Positions 50,984 through 59,685 of a stretch of 64,000 nt of DNA are shown piece after piece. Every line of letters begins with the position of its first letter. The first letter of the stretch is position 1. The DNA comes from Sinorhizobium sp. 8-89 (GTDB lineage: Bacteria; Pseudomonadota; Alphaproteobacteria; Rhizobiales; Rhizobiaceae). The stretch spans positions 124,001 through 188,000 of the forward strand of contig NZ_JASKLR010000003.1 in assembly GCF_030124325.1 (NCBI RefSeq), read 5' to 3'. The notes beneath the pieces are model-generated. The model saw nothing but the letters and a program-made list of their open reading frames with translations. It did no database searches and had not been told where the DNA came from. The translations under genes were made by a program, and so were the position numbers.

Positions 50984-51784
50984 ATGCGTTACGCCATTTG
51001 TTTCACCCCGCCTATGGGGGACCCGCTGTCGGCCGTTGCCGCCAGTTGGCTCGGGCGTAACGTCTATTCGGATGAGCCGACGGAACTGCCTTCCGCCGCC
51101 GGATTGAGCGTCTCGGAGATCGCCTTCCATACGGCGGTGCCGCGCCGTTTCGGCTTTCACGCGGTGATCATGGCACCCTTCTGCCTCAACCCGGATACTG
51201 ACGAAACCGAGTTGCTGAAGGCGCTGATGCACTTCGCCGGCGCCGAGGCGCCTTTCGAAATCGCGGGAATGGAGGTCGCACGCTTCAGCCAATGCTGGGG
51301 GCTGGTGCCGCAGGTGCCGAGCCAGGAGATGCACCTGCTCGCCGCCCGCGTCGTGCAGGCGTTCGACAGGTTCCGCGCGCCGATGAGCGAGGACGAGATC
51401 GAGCGGTGCGATCCGGATCGCCTGACGGCGCCGCAATTCACCAACCTTCATCGCTGGGGCGATCCCTATGTTATGGACGAGTATCGCTTTCATATGAAGC
51501 TGACCGGCGCCCTAAACCCGGAGACTGCCCGGCGCATGGAAGCGCCGCTCCGGGAGCTTTTCCAGCCGCATCTCGAAAGGCCGCTGGCGATCGGCAGTCT
51601 TGCCTTGTTCGTCGAGCAGGGTCCCGGCGCGCCGATGCGGGTCCATTCGCAACATCCGCTCGGCAAGGTCTCCGCGCGTTCGCGCGACGGCAGGGCGAAA
51701 CGGCCGGTGGTGGAAAACCTGGCCGAAGGGCGCGCTGTCGCACCGATCCCCTTCATCATGGCCTCCTTGCTCGCGGGGCGCTAA
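50984..51784 (+). CDS. DUF1045 protein, 2H-phosphoesterase-like
   Basis: A 266-residue DUF1045 member. Two H-x-[T/V] half-motifs of the 2H phosphoesterase fold are visible: RRFGFHAVIMAPF (His near 66) and EYRFHMKLTG (His near 170). Such proteins are annotated as phosphonate-metabolism associated, but here the gene starts the purine-degradation operon with puuE, uraD, allA and uraH, as I recall from other rhizobia. A role in hydrolysing a cyclic or phosphate ester intermediate is possible; none is proven. The gap to puuE is 80 bases. ATG 50984 with GGAGCTTGCGCC upstream. Confidence 0.75.
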   Translation: MRYAICFTPPMGDPLSAVAASWLGRNVYSDEPTELPSAAGLSVSEIAFHTAVPRRFGFHAVIMAPFCLNPDTDETELLKALMHFAGAEAPFEIAGMEVARFSQCWGLVPQVPSQEMHLLAARVVQAFDRFRAPMSEDEIERCDPDRLTAPQFTNLHRWGDPYVMDEYRFHMKLTGALNPETARRMEAPLRELFQPHLERPLAIGSLALFVEQGPGAPMRVHSQHPLGKVSARSRDGRAKRPVVENLAEGRAVAPIPFIMASLLAGR

Positions 51785-51864
51785 GCGCCTCTCGCGGACG
51801 TTAAATTCATCTCGACAATCCGGTTCGCGGTGCTACCGTTCCGGAAAAGTCGAAGGGTGATTTG

Positions 51865-52794
51865 ATGGTAGAAACTTCCTATTCGCGCGATCTTGTAGGC
51901 TACGGACGCACGCCGCCGCAGCCACGCTGGCCGGGCGATGCGCACATCGCCGTGCAGTTCGTCCTGAACTACGAGGAGGGCGGCGAAAGTTGCATTCTCG
52001 ATGGCGATCCGGCCTCCGAATGTCTGCTGTCGGAGATTGTCGGAGCGCAACCCTGGCAAGGGCAGCGCAATCTCAACATGGAGTCGATCTATGAATATGG
52101 CTCCCGTGCCGGCTTCTGGCGGCTGTGGCGCATGTTCACGAGCCGCGGTGTGCCGCTCACTGTCTATGGCGTGACGCTTGCGATGGCGCGCAATCTGGAA
52201 GCGGTCGCGGCGATGAAGGAGGCGGGCTGGGAGATCGCCAGCCACGGCCTGCGCTGGCTCGAATACAAGGATTTCCCGGAAGAGGTGGAGCGCGAACATA
52301 TCCGGGAGGTGGTCCGCCTGCACACGGAGCTAACCGGCGAGAGGCCGCTCGGCATCTATCAGGGCAAGCCGTCGGTCAACACATTGAAACTTGTGCTGGA
52401 GGAGGGTGGTTTTCTCTATTCCTGCGATTCCTATGCGGACGAGCTTCCCTATTGGGTTCCCGGATTGACCGCCGACAAGCCGCATCTCATCATTCCCTAT
52501 ACGCTCGACGCCAACGACATGCGCTTTGCGACCAATCAGGGGTTCAATTCCGGCGACCAGTTCTTCACCTATCTGAAGGACACATTCGACGTGCTCTATG
52601 CGGAGGGCAGGGAAGGCAGCCCGAAGATGATGAACATCGGCCTGCATTGCCGCCTCGTCGGCCGGCCCGGCCGCGCCGCGGCGCTCGCGCGCTTCATCGA
52701 TTACGTGATGTCTCACGAGAAGGTCTGGCTGCCACGCCGCATCGACATCGCGCGTCACTGGTACGATCACCACAAGCCGGAAAGCCCACGCTGA
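51865..52794 (+). CDS. puuE: Allantoinase PuuE (polysaccharide-deacetylase fold)
   Basis: A 309-residue allantoinase of the PuuE type, unrelated to the amidohydrolase AllB. It opens YSRDLVGYGRTPPQPRWPGDAHIAVQFVLNYEEGGE, carries SRAGFWRLWRMFTSRGVPLTVYGVTLAMARN and SHGLRWLEYKDFPEEVEREHI near 120 (substrate-pocket and His residues), and YSCDSYADELPYWV. It hydrolyses allantoin to allantoate. ATG at 51865; the open frame has an extra TTG three bases earlier. The stop overlaps the uraD start (TGATG), so both are co-translated. Confidence 0.92.
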   Translation: MVETSYSRDLVGYGRTPPQPRWPGDAHIAVQFVLNYEEGGESCILDGDPASECLLSEIVGAQPWQGQRNLNMESIYEYGSRAGFWRLWRMFTSRGVPLTVYGVTLAMARNLEAVAAMKEAGWEIASHGLRWLEYKDFPEEVEREHIREVVRLHTELTGERPLGIYQGKPSVNTLKLVLEEGGFLYSCDSYADELPYWVPGLTADKPHLIIPYTLDANDMRFATNQGFNSGDQFFTYLKDTFDVLYAEGREGSPKMMNIGLHCRLVGRPGRAAALARFIDYVMSHEKVWLPRRIDIARHWYDHHKPESPR

Positions 52795-53297
52795 TGTCCG
52801 AAAGGGAGGCCTTCGTCAGCCGCTTCGGCGGTGTCTTCGAGCATTCGCCGTGGGTGGCGGAGCGTGCCTATGACCGCGCGGCCTCCGTCGGGTTGACGGC
52901 CGGCAATGTCCATTCGGCGCTGTGCAACGCATTCCGCGCGGCGTCTCCGGCTGAGCGCCTTGCGGTCTTGCGAGCCCACCCGGATCTTGCCGGCAAGCTC
53001 GCAATTGCCGGCAAGCTCACCGCCGATTCGCGGGCCGAGCAGGCCTCTGCCGGACTGGACCGGCTTTCACGCGAGGAGCATGCGCGGTTCACCGCGCTCA
53101 ACAAGGCCTATACGAAGAAATTTGGCTTCCCCTTCATCATTGCGGTCAAGGGGCTGACGAAGGACGATATTCTCGCCGCCTTCGAAACGCGGATTGACAA
53201 CTCGGCGGAAGAGGAATTTGAAATCGCCTGCGCGCAGGTCGAGCAGATCGCCCGGCTGCGGCTCAGATCCATGCTGCCCGGAGATGAAAATGCCTGA
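52794..53297 (+). CDS. uraD: OHCU decarboxylase UraD
   Basis: A 167-residue 2-oxo-4-hydroxy-4-carboxy-5-ureidoimidazoline decarboxylase. Landmarks are FVSRFGGVFEHSPWVAERAYDR near 7-28, LRAHPDLAGKLA with the catalytic His-Pro-Asp-Leu (about 61-70), SAGLDRLSREEHARFTALNKAYTKKFGFPFIIAVKG, and the final EFEIACAQVEQIARLRL. It turns OHCU into S-allantoin. The start overlaps the stop of puuE; with uraH downstream it completes the stereospecific route from hydroxyisourate to allantoin. Confidence 0.93.
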   Translation: MSEREAFVSRFGGVFEHSPWVAERAYDRAASVGLTAGNVHSALCNAFRAASPAERLAVLRAHPDLAGKLAIAGKLTADSRAEQASAGLDRLSREEHARFTALNKAYTKKFGFPFIIAVKGLTKDDILAAFETRIDNSAEEEFEIACAQVEQIARLRLRSMLPGDENA

Positions 53298-53372
53298 GCG
53301 TGCCGTTGCTGTCTTATCCGTCTGCGCGTGGGCGTCGTGCCACCCGCCCGTGCGCTTCGGAGCCGAAGCCTG

Positions 53373-53870
53373 ATGCCGCGCCCGCTTTCGATCGAGCCCC
53401 TGACGAAACAGACTTTCGCCCCGTTCGGGAGCGTCATCGAAACCGATCCGGCCTCGATGCGCTACATCAATGGCGGCAACACCGAGCGGTTTCATGCCCT
53501 CGCGCGGGCCGAGGTGACGGGCGCCGGCGCCGGAGTGATCATCAACATCTTCCGCGGCCAGCCACGCGCCTTCCCCTATGCCGTCACGATGATGGAGCGC
53601 CACCCGCTCGGGAGCCAGAGCTTTTCGCCGCTTGATGATCGGCCCTGGCTCGCGGTGGTGGCGGAGGATGAAGGCGGGCGTCCAGGCCGACCGCGTGTTT
53701 TTCTGGCGAGCGGGCGACAGGGAGTCAACTACGCCCGCGACGTCTGGCATCATCCGCTGATGTCGGTCGGAGCGGCGAGTGATTTCATCGTCGTCGACCG
53801 CGAAGGCCCGGGCAACAATCTGGAAGAGTTCTTCTACGACGAGCCCTTCGTCATCCCCGATCCCTTCTGA
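53373..53870 (+). CDS. allA: Ureidoglycolate lyase
   Basis: A 165-residue cupin-like ureidoglycolate lyase (ureidoglycolate to glyoxylate and urea). [15 protein letters not shown] at the start, [70 protein letters not shown] and DFIVVDREG carry the conserved pocket. The ATG at 53373 overlaps TGA of a short upstream frame; a longer extension to 53328 is not supported. It is 75 bases after uraD and 13 before uraH. Confidence 0.9.
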   Translation: MPRPLSIEPLTKQTFAPFGSVIETDPASMRYINGGNTERFHALARAEVTGAGAGVIINIFRGQPRAFPYAVTMMERHPLGSQSFSPLDDRPWLAVVAEDEGGRPGRPRVFLASGRQGVNYARDVWHHPLMSVGAASDFIVVDREGPGNNLEEFFYDEPFVIPDPF

Positions 53871-53883
53871 AGGAACTGAAACG

Positions 53884-54246
53884 ATGAGCAAGGCCGGGCG
53901 ACTTACCACCCATGTGCTCGATACCGCGCTCGGCAAGCCGGCAGAGGGCCTCAGGATCGATCTCTATTGGCTGGAAGGCGAGGAGCGGCAACTGATCCGC
54001 ACGGTCCACACGAACAGCGACGGGCGCGTCGACGGGCCGATGGTCGAGGGCATCGGCTTCATGCCGGGCAACTATGAACTGGTCTTCCACGCCGGCGACT
54101 ATCTCAGGACAACCGGTGTCGTGCTTCCGAGACCGGCCTTCCTCGACCTCATCCCACTGCGTTTCGGGATCGCCGACCCCGAAAGCCACTATCATGTGCC
54201 GCTGCTGCTCTCGCCCTACGGCTATTCCACCTATCGCGGCAGCTGA
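53884..54246 (+). CDS. uraH: 5-hydroxyisourate hydrolase (transthyretin-like)
   Basis: A 120-residue HIU hydrolase. It has the N-terminal [24 protein letters not shown] (His near 9), [10 protein letters not shown], and the obligatory C-terminal YRGS (117-120) of bacterial HIUases, with [18 protein letters not shown] carrying the catalytic His and Tyr. It opens 5-hydroxyisourate to OHCU; substrate comes from PuuD, product goes to UraD. ATG 53884 after GAAGGAACTG. The stop abuts the lldD stop on the other strand with no bases between. Confidence 0.94.
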   Translation: MSKAGRLTTHVLDTALGKPAEGLRIDLYWLEGEERQLIRTVHTNSDGRVDGPMVEGIGFMPGNYELVFHAGDYLRTTGVVLPRPAFLDLIPLRFGIADPESHYHVPLLLSPYGYSTYRGS

Positions 54247-55383
54247 TTACCCTGCGAGAATGTCGCTGCTCACATCGGCGATGTTGCGCTTGCCGCAGAG
54301 GGCCATAGTGATGTCCATTTCCTTGCGGATGATGTCGAGCGCGAGTGTCACGCCCTCCTTGCCCATGGCGCCGAGGCCGTAAAGGAAGGGGCGACCGATA
54401 AAGGTGCCCTTCGCGCCGAGGGCAATGGCCTTCAACACATCCTGGCCGGAACGGATGCCGCCGTCGATATGGACTTCGATGTGATGCCCGACCGCATCGA
54501 CGATACGCGGCAGCATGCTGATCGACGACGGCGCGCCGTCGAGCTGGCGGCCGCCGTGGTTCGAGACGACGATCGCGTCGGCGCCGGTCTTGGCGGCCAT
54601 CTTCGCATCCTCGGGATCGAGGATCCCCTTGAGGATCAACGGTCCGCCCCAGCGCTCCTTGATCCACTCGACATCCTTCCAGGAGAGCTGCGGATCGAAC
54701 TGCTCGTTGGTCCAGGCGCCCAGCGAGGAAAGATCGGTGACGCTTTTGGCGTGGCCGACTATGTTGCGGAAGGTGCGCCGATTGGTGCCGAGCATCTTCA
54801 TGCACCAGCGCGGCCGCGTCGCCATCTGCCAGAGATGCTTAGGCGTCATCCGCGGCGGCGCGGAAAGGCCGTTGCGCAGGTCCTTGTGGCGCTGGCCGAG
54901 GATCTGCAGATCGAGTGTCAGGACCAGCGCCGAGCATTTGGCGGCCTTTGCACGGTCGATCAGGTTCAGCACGAATTCGCGCTCGCGCATCACGTAGAGT
55001 TGGAACCAGAAGGGCTTGGTCGTGACCGAGGCGACATCCTCGATGGAGCAGATGCTCATGGTCGAAAGCGTGAAGGGAATGCCATAGGCCTCCGCCGCCT
55101 GTGCGGCCAGCATCTCGCCGTCGGCGTGCTGCATGCCAGTGAGGCCGGTCGGTGCAAGCGCAACCGGCATCGACACCTTCTGGCCGATCATCGTCGTTTC
55201 CAGCGAGCGGTTGCTCATGTCGACCAGGACCCGCTGACGCAGTTTGATCTTCGAAAAATCCTCCTCGTTGGCGCGATAGGTTCCCTCCGTCCAGGCGCCG
55301 CTGTCGGCATAGTCGAAGAAGAGCTTCGGAACACGCCGCTTGGCGAGCGCCTTGAGGTCGCGGATTTCCAAGATTTGCGTCAT
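54247..55383 (-). CDS. lldD: L-lactate dehydrogenase, FMN-dependent (LldD family)
   Basis: A 378-residue alpha-hydroxy-acid dehydrogenase. It opens EIRDLKALAKRRVPKLFFDYADSGAWTE, with VALAPTGLTGMQHADGEMLAAQAAEA, TLSTMSICSIEDVA and FWFQLYVMRERE, the catalytic VSNHGGRQLDGAPSSI (His/Arg, near 270) and DGGIRSGQDVLKAIALGAKGTFIGRPFLYGL for FMN phosphate binding. Oxidises L-lactate or a related 2-hydroxy acid. The ATG at 55383 (MTQILEIRD) has GAAGG 9 bases upstream; ATG 55398 is an alternative. It lies within a purine cluster but has no known purine step. An RIME-like repeat lies just upstream. Confidence 0.88.
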   Translation of the reverse strand: MTQILEIRDLKALAKRRVPKLFFDYADSGAWTEGTYRANEEDFSKIKLRQRVLVDMSNRSLETTMIGQKVSMPVALAPTGLTGMQHADGEMLAAQAAEAYGIPFTLSTMSICSIEDVASVTTKPFWFQLYVMREREFVLNLIDRAKAAKCSALVLTLDLQILGQRHKDLRNGLSAPPRMTPKHLWQMATRPRWCMKMLGTNRRTFRNIVGHAKSVTDLSSLGAWTNEQFDPQLSWKDVEWIKERWGGPLILKGILDPEDAKMAAKTGADAIVVSNHGGRQLDGAPSSISMLPRIVDAVGHHIEVHIDGGIRSGQDVLKAIALGAKGTFIGRPFLYGLGAMGKEGVTLALDIIRKEMDITMALCGKRNIADVSSDILAG

Positions 55384-55411
55384 AGGATCGGCCTTCATCG
55401 ATGGATGACCA

Positions 55412-55457
55412 CTGCATGTTTCCTTAAATCGGAACCGATTTAAGGTAAAAGATGCAG
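55412..55457. repeat. RIME-like repeat, module 1 with perfect palindrome, upstream of lldD
   Basis: CTGCATG (55412-55418) and ATGCAG (55452-55457) enclose a perfect palindrome with 11-base arms: CCTTAAATCGG (55422-55432), AA, CCGATTTAAGG (55435-55445). It starts 29 bases before the lldD start and is joined to module 2. With module 2 it makes a 103-base two-palindrome element, the size and layout recalled for rhizobial RIME1 elements. Confidence 0.75.
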
Positions 55458-55514
55458 CAACTCAGAGTGCTACAGCGGCCATTATGCGTCTCGTAAGACG
55501 CACGGCGCTGCAGG
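55455..55514 (+). repeat. RIME-like palindromic repeat, module 2 (copy 4)
   Basis: CAGCAACTCAGAGTGCTACAG, then an inner TGCGTCT-CGTA-AGACGCA palindrome and GGCGCTGCAG. It directly follows module 1. Confidence 0.78.
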
Positions 55515-55556
55515 AGCAATTATCATGTTTTGCAGAGGCTTGTAATAGCTGCCGAG

Positions 55557-55587
55557 AGGAAGAGGTCAAAAAAATTGACCTCTTCCT
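55557..55587. terminator. Long perfect hairpin between guaD and lldD
   Basis: AGGAAGAGGTCAA (55557-55569), AAAAA loop (TTTTT on minus), TTGACCTCTTCCT (55575-55587). Thirteen perfect pairs, 16 bases after the guaD stop. No T-run follows on the minus strand. Confidence 0.7.
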
Positions 55588-55602
55588 GAACGCTTTTCTT
55601 GC

Positions 55603-56919
55603 TCAGTTTGCGCCGAGCGACGACTTGGCCGGCTTGCCTGCAACATAGGTTTCGACGATCGCCCGATCATCCCCCATCGTCTGCAACAGGAAGAGTTCAT
55701 CGGCCAGCGAATTGACCACTTCGGCACGCAGCGCCATGGCTGGAGTCGCCGCCATGTTCAGCACCGTCAGGTCGGCATCGGTGCCCGGCTCCAGCGTGCC
55801 GATGCGATCGACGAGCGACAGCGCCTCGGCATTGCCGCGGGTCATCATGTAGAAGCTGTCGAACGGGTTCAGCCGCTCTCCCTGCAACTGAAGGATCTTG
55901 TAGGCCTCGTCGAGCGTCTTCAGCATCGAGTAGCTGGTGCCGCCGCCGATATCGGAGGCGACCGAAACCCGCACCGGCTTCTGCCGGCGCATGAGCGCTC
56001 GCAGCGGGAAAAGTCCGGAACCGAGAAAGAGGTTCGACGTCGGGCAGAAGACCGCGACAGAGCCGGTCTCGCTCATGGCGTCGGCCTCGCGCTCGGAAAG
56101 ATGGATGCAATGGCCGAAAAGGCTTTTCGGCCCGAGCAGGCCGTAGCGCGCATAGACGTCGGTATAATCCTTCGCCTCCGGATAGAGTTCGCAGGTGAAG
56201 GCAATCTCGTCGCGGTTTTCGGAGAGGTGAGTCTGGACATGCAGGTCGGGAAACTCCCGCACGAGCGACTTCGTGACTTCCATCTGCTCCGGCGTCGAGG
56301 TGATGGCAAAACGTGGGGTAATGGCGACGTGATTGCGGCCCCTGCCGTGCCAGTCGGCAATGACCGCCCGCGTCTCGTCATAGCTCATCTGAGGCGTGTC
56401 GAGCAGGCCCTGCGGAGCGTTGCGGTCCATCATTACTTTGCCGGCGACCATGCACATGTCGCGCTTCAGGCTTTCGGCGAAGAAGGCGTCGGCCGAGGCC
56501 TTGTGGACCGAGCAGTAGGCCGTCGCCGTCGTCGTCCCGTGGCGGACCATCTCGTCGAAGAAGTGAACGGCGATCCGTTCTGCATGCGCCGTTTCGACGA
56601 AGCGGCATTCCTCGGGAAAGGTGTAGGTGTTCAACCATTCGAGCAGGTTGGCCGCATAAGAGGCCATCACCTGCATCTGCGGAAAATGAAGATGCGTGTC
56701 GATGAAGCCCGGCATGATCAGATGCGGACGGTGGTCGATCTCGGTGACATCCTGTGGCGCGGCCGCCTTGACCGTTGAATAGGGACCGGCGGCCTTGATC
56801 ATGCCGTTATCGAGGAGAAGGGCGCCGTCGCTCTCGTAAGCGTAGGCAGCAGTGTCGTCGATGCTCTGCGGCTCCCGATGAAAGCTCAAGAGGCGGCCGC
56901 GAATGAGGGTCGATGTCAT
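55603..56919 (-). CDS. guaD: Guanine deaminase
   Basis: A 438-residue amidohydrolase that deaminates guanine to xanthine. PGFIDTHLHFPQMQ has the first two metal His (about 71-84), FPEECRF, then TATAYCSVHKASAD, VQTHLSENRDE and LFGHCIHLSERE with further metal and catalytic residues, and the last metal Asp in SVASDIGGGTSYSML. Length and motifs match bacterial GuaD. Its start overlaps the stop of puuD by four bases (ATGA). Feeds xanthine to XdhAB. Confidence 0.92.
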   Translation of the reverse strand: MTSTLIRGRLLSFHREPQSIDDTAAYAYESDGALLLDNGMIKAAGPYSTVKAAAPQDVTEIDHRPHLIMPGFIDTHLHFPQMQVMASYAANLLEWLNTYTFPEECRFVETAHAERIAVHFFDEMVRHGTTTATAYCSVHKASADAFFAESLKRDMCMVAGKVMMDRNAPQGLLDTPQMSYDETRAVIADWHGRGRNHVAITPRFAITSTPEQMEVTKSLVREFPDLHVQTHLSENRDEIAFTCELYPEAKDYTDVYARYGLLGPKSLFGHCIHLSEREADAMSETGSVAVFCPTSNLFLGSGLFPLRALMRRQKPVRVSVASDIGGGTSYSMLKTLDEAYKILQLQGERLNPFDSFYMMTRGNAEALSLVDRIGTLEPGTDADLTVLNMAATPAMALRAEVVNSLADELFLLQTMGDDRAIVETYVAGKPAKSSLGAN

Positions 56920-58148
56920 CGTGTCTCCCCGACGGCGCTTTCGAACCAGGCTGTCACCAGCCGGCGTTCGTCCGCCGTCATGTCTGTTATGTTGCCGGGC
57001 GGCATTGCATGGCTGCGCCCCGCCTGGATATAGATTTCGCGCGCCAGGGCGGCAATCTCGGCGTCACTTTCGAGTATGACGCCCTTCGGCGCCCGGACAA
57101 CGCCCTCATAGGCGGGTTCGGCCGCGTGGCACATACTGCAGCGGGTCGAGATCGCATCCTTCACCGCCGGAAAATGCGCGTTATCGGCGAAGCGTTTGAA
57201 GGCCGGCGCGGCCTCGGCCTGTGCTTCGCCTGTCAGCACCTTCGGCACTGTCGAGAGCCACATGATCAGGATGAAGAGGATCACCGTGACGATCCAGGTC
57301 CAGATCGGCTCGCCCTTGCGCGCATGGGTGGTGTTGAACCAGTGGCGGATCGTGACGCCCATCAGGAAGACGAGTGCGGCGATGACCCAGTTGAAAGCCG
57401 TCGCGAAGGCGAGAGGGTAGTGGTTCGACAGCATGAAGAAGATGACCGGCAGCGTCAGATAGTTGTTGTGGAGCGAACGCTGCTTGGCCTGTGCGCCGAG
57501 CTTCGGATCCGGCGTGCGGCCGGCGATCAGGTCGGCCACGACGATCTTCTGGTTGGGAATGATGATGAAAAAGACGTTGGCGGACATGATCGTCGCGGTG
57601 AACGCGCCAAGGTGCAGGAAGGCGGCGCGGCCGGTGAATACCTGCGTATAGCCCCAGGCCATGGCGACCAGCACGACGTACAGCAGCGCCATCAGCCCCC
57701 AAGTGTTCTTTCCGATCGGGGATTTGCAGAGAAGATCGTAAAGGACCCAGCCGACGCCGAGCGAGGCGAGCGAGATCACGATAGCCGTGGTCGCCGAGAT
57801 ATCCAGCACATGGCGGTCGATCAGGAAGAGATCGGCGCCCTCGTAATAGACGATGCAGAGCATGACGAAGCCGGAGAGCCACGTCATGTAGGATTCCCAT
57901 TTGAACCAGGTAAGATGTTCGGGCATCGTCGTCGGTGCGACGAGGTATTTCTGGATATGGTAGAAGCCGCCGCCATGCACCTGCCATTCCTCGCCATAGG
58001 CGCCTGGTGGCAGGTGGTCGCGCTTCACGAGGCCAAGATCGAGCGCGATGAAATAGAAGGATGAGCCGATCCAGGCGATCGCCGTCACGACATGCAGCCA
58101 GCGGGCGGCGAAGGCCAGCCATTCCCAGGCAATGGCGAATTCGTACAT
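56916..58148 (-). CDS. puuD: Membrane urate hydroxylase/oxidase PuuD with cytochrome c domain
   Basis: A 410-residue integral membrane urate oxidase. The N-terminal 290 residues hold about seven hydrophobic helices (WLAFAARWLHVVTAIAWIGSSFYFIALDLGL at the start). The C-terminal 90 residues form a cytochrome c domain with CxxCH in TRCSMCHAAEP (about 337-341). PuuD converts urate to 5-hydroxyisourate and passes electrons to the respiratory chain instead of forming hydrogen peroxide. ATG 58148. Its stop overlaps the guaD start by four bases. Region 58149-58344 upstream carries its promoter. Confidence 0.92.
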   Translation of the reverse strand: MYEFAIAWEWLAFAARWLHVVTAIAWIGSSFYFIALDLGLVKRDHLPPGAYGEEWQVHGGGFYHIQKYLVAPTTMPEHLTWFKWESYMTWLSGFVMLCIVYYEGADLFLIDRHVLDISATTAIVISLASLGVGWVLYDLLCKSPIGKNTWGLMALLYVVLVAMAWGYTQVFTGRAAFLHLGAFTATIMSANVFFIIIPNQKIVVADLIAGRTPDPKLGAQAKQRSLHNNYLTLPVIFFMLSNHYPLAFATAFNWVIAALVFLMGVTIRHWFNTTHARKGEPIWTWIVTVILFILIMWLSTVPKVLTGEAQAEAAPAFKRFADNAHFPAVKDAISTRCSMCHAAEPAYEGVVRAPKGVILESDAEIAALAREIYIQAGRSHAMPPGNITDMTADERRLVTAWFESAVGETR

Positions 58149-58344
58149 TCAGGCCCCCTTTTTCTCTCCGTTGACGTACCTTGCGAAAAAAAGCGGAAAC
58201 GGGGAAGGGGCGTTCTCGGCGATCCAGAGCCTTTGCGAAGGTCGACCCACCTTAATGCACGTCGTTCCACAAGTGTGCATTCCGAGAATGTACGAAAACA
58301 ATGTCTCAACATCCGTGCGTGGATTCCTTGGCGCGCGGCAGGCT

Positions 58345-59244
58345 TTAGGCGCCGCCGTCCTGTTTGAACTCTGCGAGGATCCAGTCGCGAAAGTTGCGGA
58401 TTTTTGTGACGTTGCGCCGCGCATGCGGGTAGACCAGCCAGTAGTCGTGACCATCGCTGCCGCGCAGATCGAAGGGTTGATAAAGCCGACCGAGCGCGAC
58501 GTCATCGGTATAGAATTGCGGAGTCAGGATCGCCACGCCTTGCCCCGCAATTGCGGCGCCTGCTTCGAAGGCCTGAGCGCCAAGCCGCGTCGCAACCCGG
58601 CCCTCGAGATTCGGGTCGCGGACGCCGGCAGCGCGAAACCATAGCGGCCACCAACGGTCTTGAGGGTCGATGATGCGGAGCTTCAAGAGGTCGCGCGGTT
58701 CATTCACTCCACCGATCGTCGTAGCGAGCGCCGGACTGAGCATCGGTGTAAATTCCACTTTCATCAGTCGATGGCTGACGAGACCCGGCCATGCGCCCGT
58801 GCCAGACCGGATCGCCACGTCGACCGCCTCCTTGCTGAAATCGATCATCGCATCGTTCGCCGACAGGCGGACGGCAATGTTGGGATGGGCGAGTTGGAAC
58901 GAGCCGATATGACGGGCGAGCCATTGCGACGCGAAGGTCGCGGTTGAACTGATCAGCAGGGCGGACGCTGCATCGCCACGCGCCGAGCCAACCGCCTCCT
59001 GCAGCATCTCGAACGCTTCCGTCACCTTCGGCGCCAGCCGGTGGCCAACTTCCGTCAGCATGATTTGCCTCGGGCGCCTCAGGAAAAGCGGTTCACCGAT
59101 ATTCTCCTCGATGAGCTTGATCTGATAGCTGACGGCCGTCTGGGTCATGCCAAGTTCCTCGCCCGCTTTGGTGAAGCTGCCGAGCCGCGCCGCGGCCTCA
59201 AAGACCCTTAGGGCGTTCAGCGGGAACTGCTTCGACATTTTCAT
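58345..59244 (-). CDS. LysR-family regulator of purine cluster
   Basis: A 299-residue LysR regulator of the GcvA-like subgroup. HTH at about 7-40 (LNALRVFEAAARLGSFTKAGEELGMTQTAVSYQIKLIEENIGEPLFLRRP), effector domain with LRIIDPQDRWWPLWFRAAG. Placed between xdhB and puuD on the same strand, so it probably controls one or both; the likely ligand is a purine breakdown product such as urate or xanthine. The ATG at 59244 (MKMSKQFPLN) has AAGAGA upstream; an ATG at 59265 adds seven residues. Confidence 0.87.
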   Translation of the reverse strand: MKMSKQFPLNALRVFEAAARLGSFTKAGEELGMTQTAVSYQIKLIEENIGEPLFLRRPRQIMLTEVGHRLAPKVTEAFEMLQEAVGSARGDAASALLISSTATFASQWLARHIGSFQLAHPNIAVRLSANDAMIDFSKEAVDVAIRSGTGAWPGLVSHRLMKVEFTPMLSPALATTIGGVNEPRDLLKLRIIDPQDRWWPLWFRAAGVRDPNLEGRVATRLGAQAFEAGAAIAGQGVAILTPQFYTDDVALGRLYQPFDLRGSDGHDYWLVYPHARRNVTKIRNFRDWILAEFKQDGGA

Positions 59245-59551
59245 GGATGAGTTCTCTTGATGCATACAGACGGATGTTCGATTGGAATTCGAGCATTTTT
59301 CCCGACATCCTGCAAGTCAAGTTCAGCAATTGCAACAGGTGCCACAATGACTTGCGATGCACTGGAAACTATTGATAGAAAAGCATTTCTTTCAATCGAC
59401 CCGATTTTTCGACTAGCTTCTATCCTGTTTCGCCCGAATCCGAGACTGGACGTCAGGGCCTTGTCCGATCACATGAAAAGAGACATGGGTTTCATGGATT
59501 GGGGCACGCCCCGGCGGGACGACGAGATGCTCGGGTAAGGGGCGAGGTTGG

Positions 59552-59665
59552 ATGCCCCTCATCCGGCCTGCCGGCCACCTTCTCCCCGCAAGCGGGCGAA
59601 GGGGACTCGCGGCGCCGCTCTCACCCCTCTCCCCGAGGGCTAGGGTGAGAGCAAAATGTGAGGGC
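59552..59665. repeat. GGGGAGAAGG-type intergenic repeat (copy 2)
   Basis: GCCCCTCATCCGGCCTGCCG, then CCACCTTCTCCCCGCAAGCG and a CTCACCCCTCTCCCC-type right part. Similar to 62041-62165 and 35863-35946. Lies in the LysR/xdhB gap. Confidence 0.7.
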
Positions 59666-59685
59666 GTGCCTCCACCCAAGCCGCG

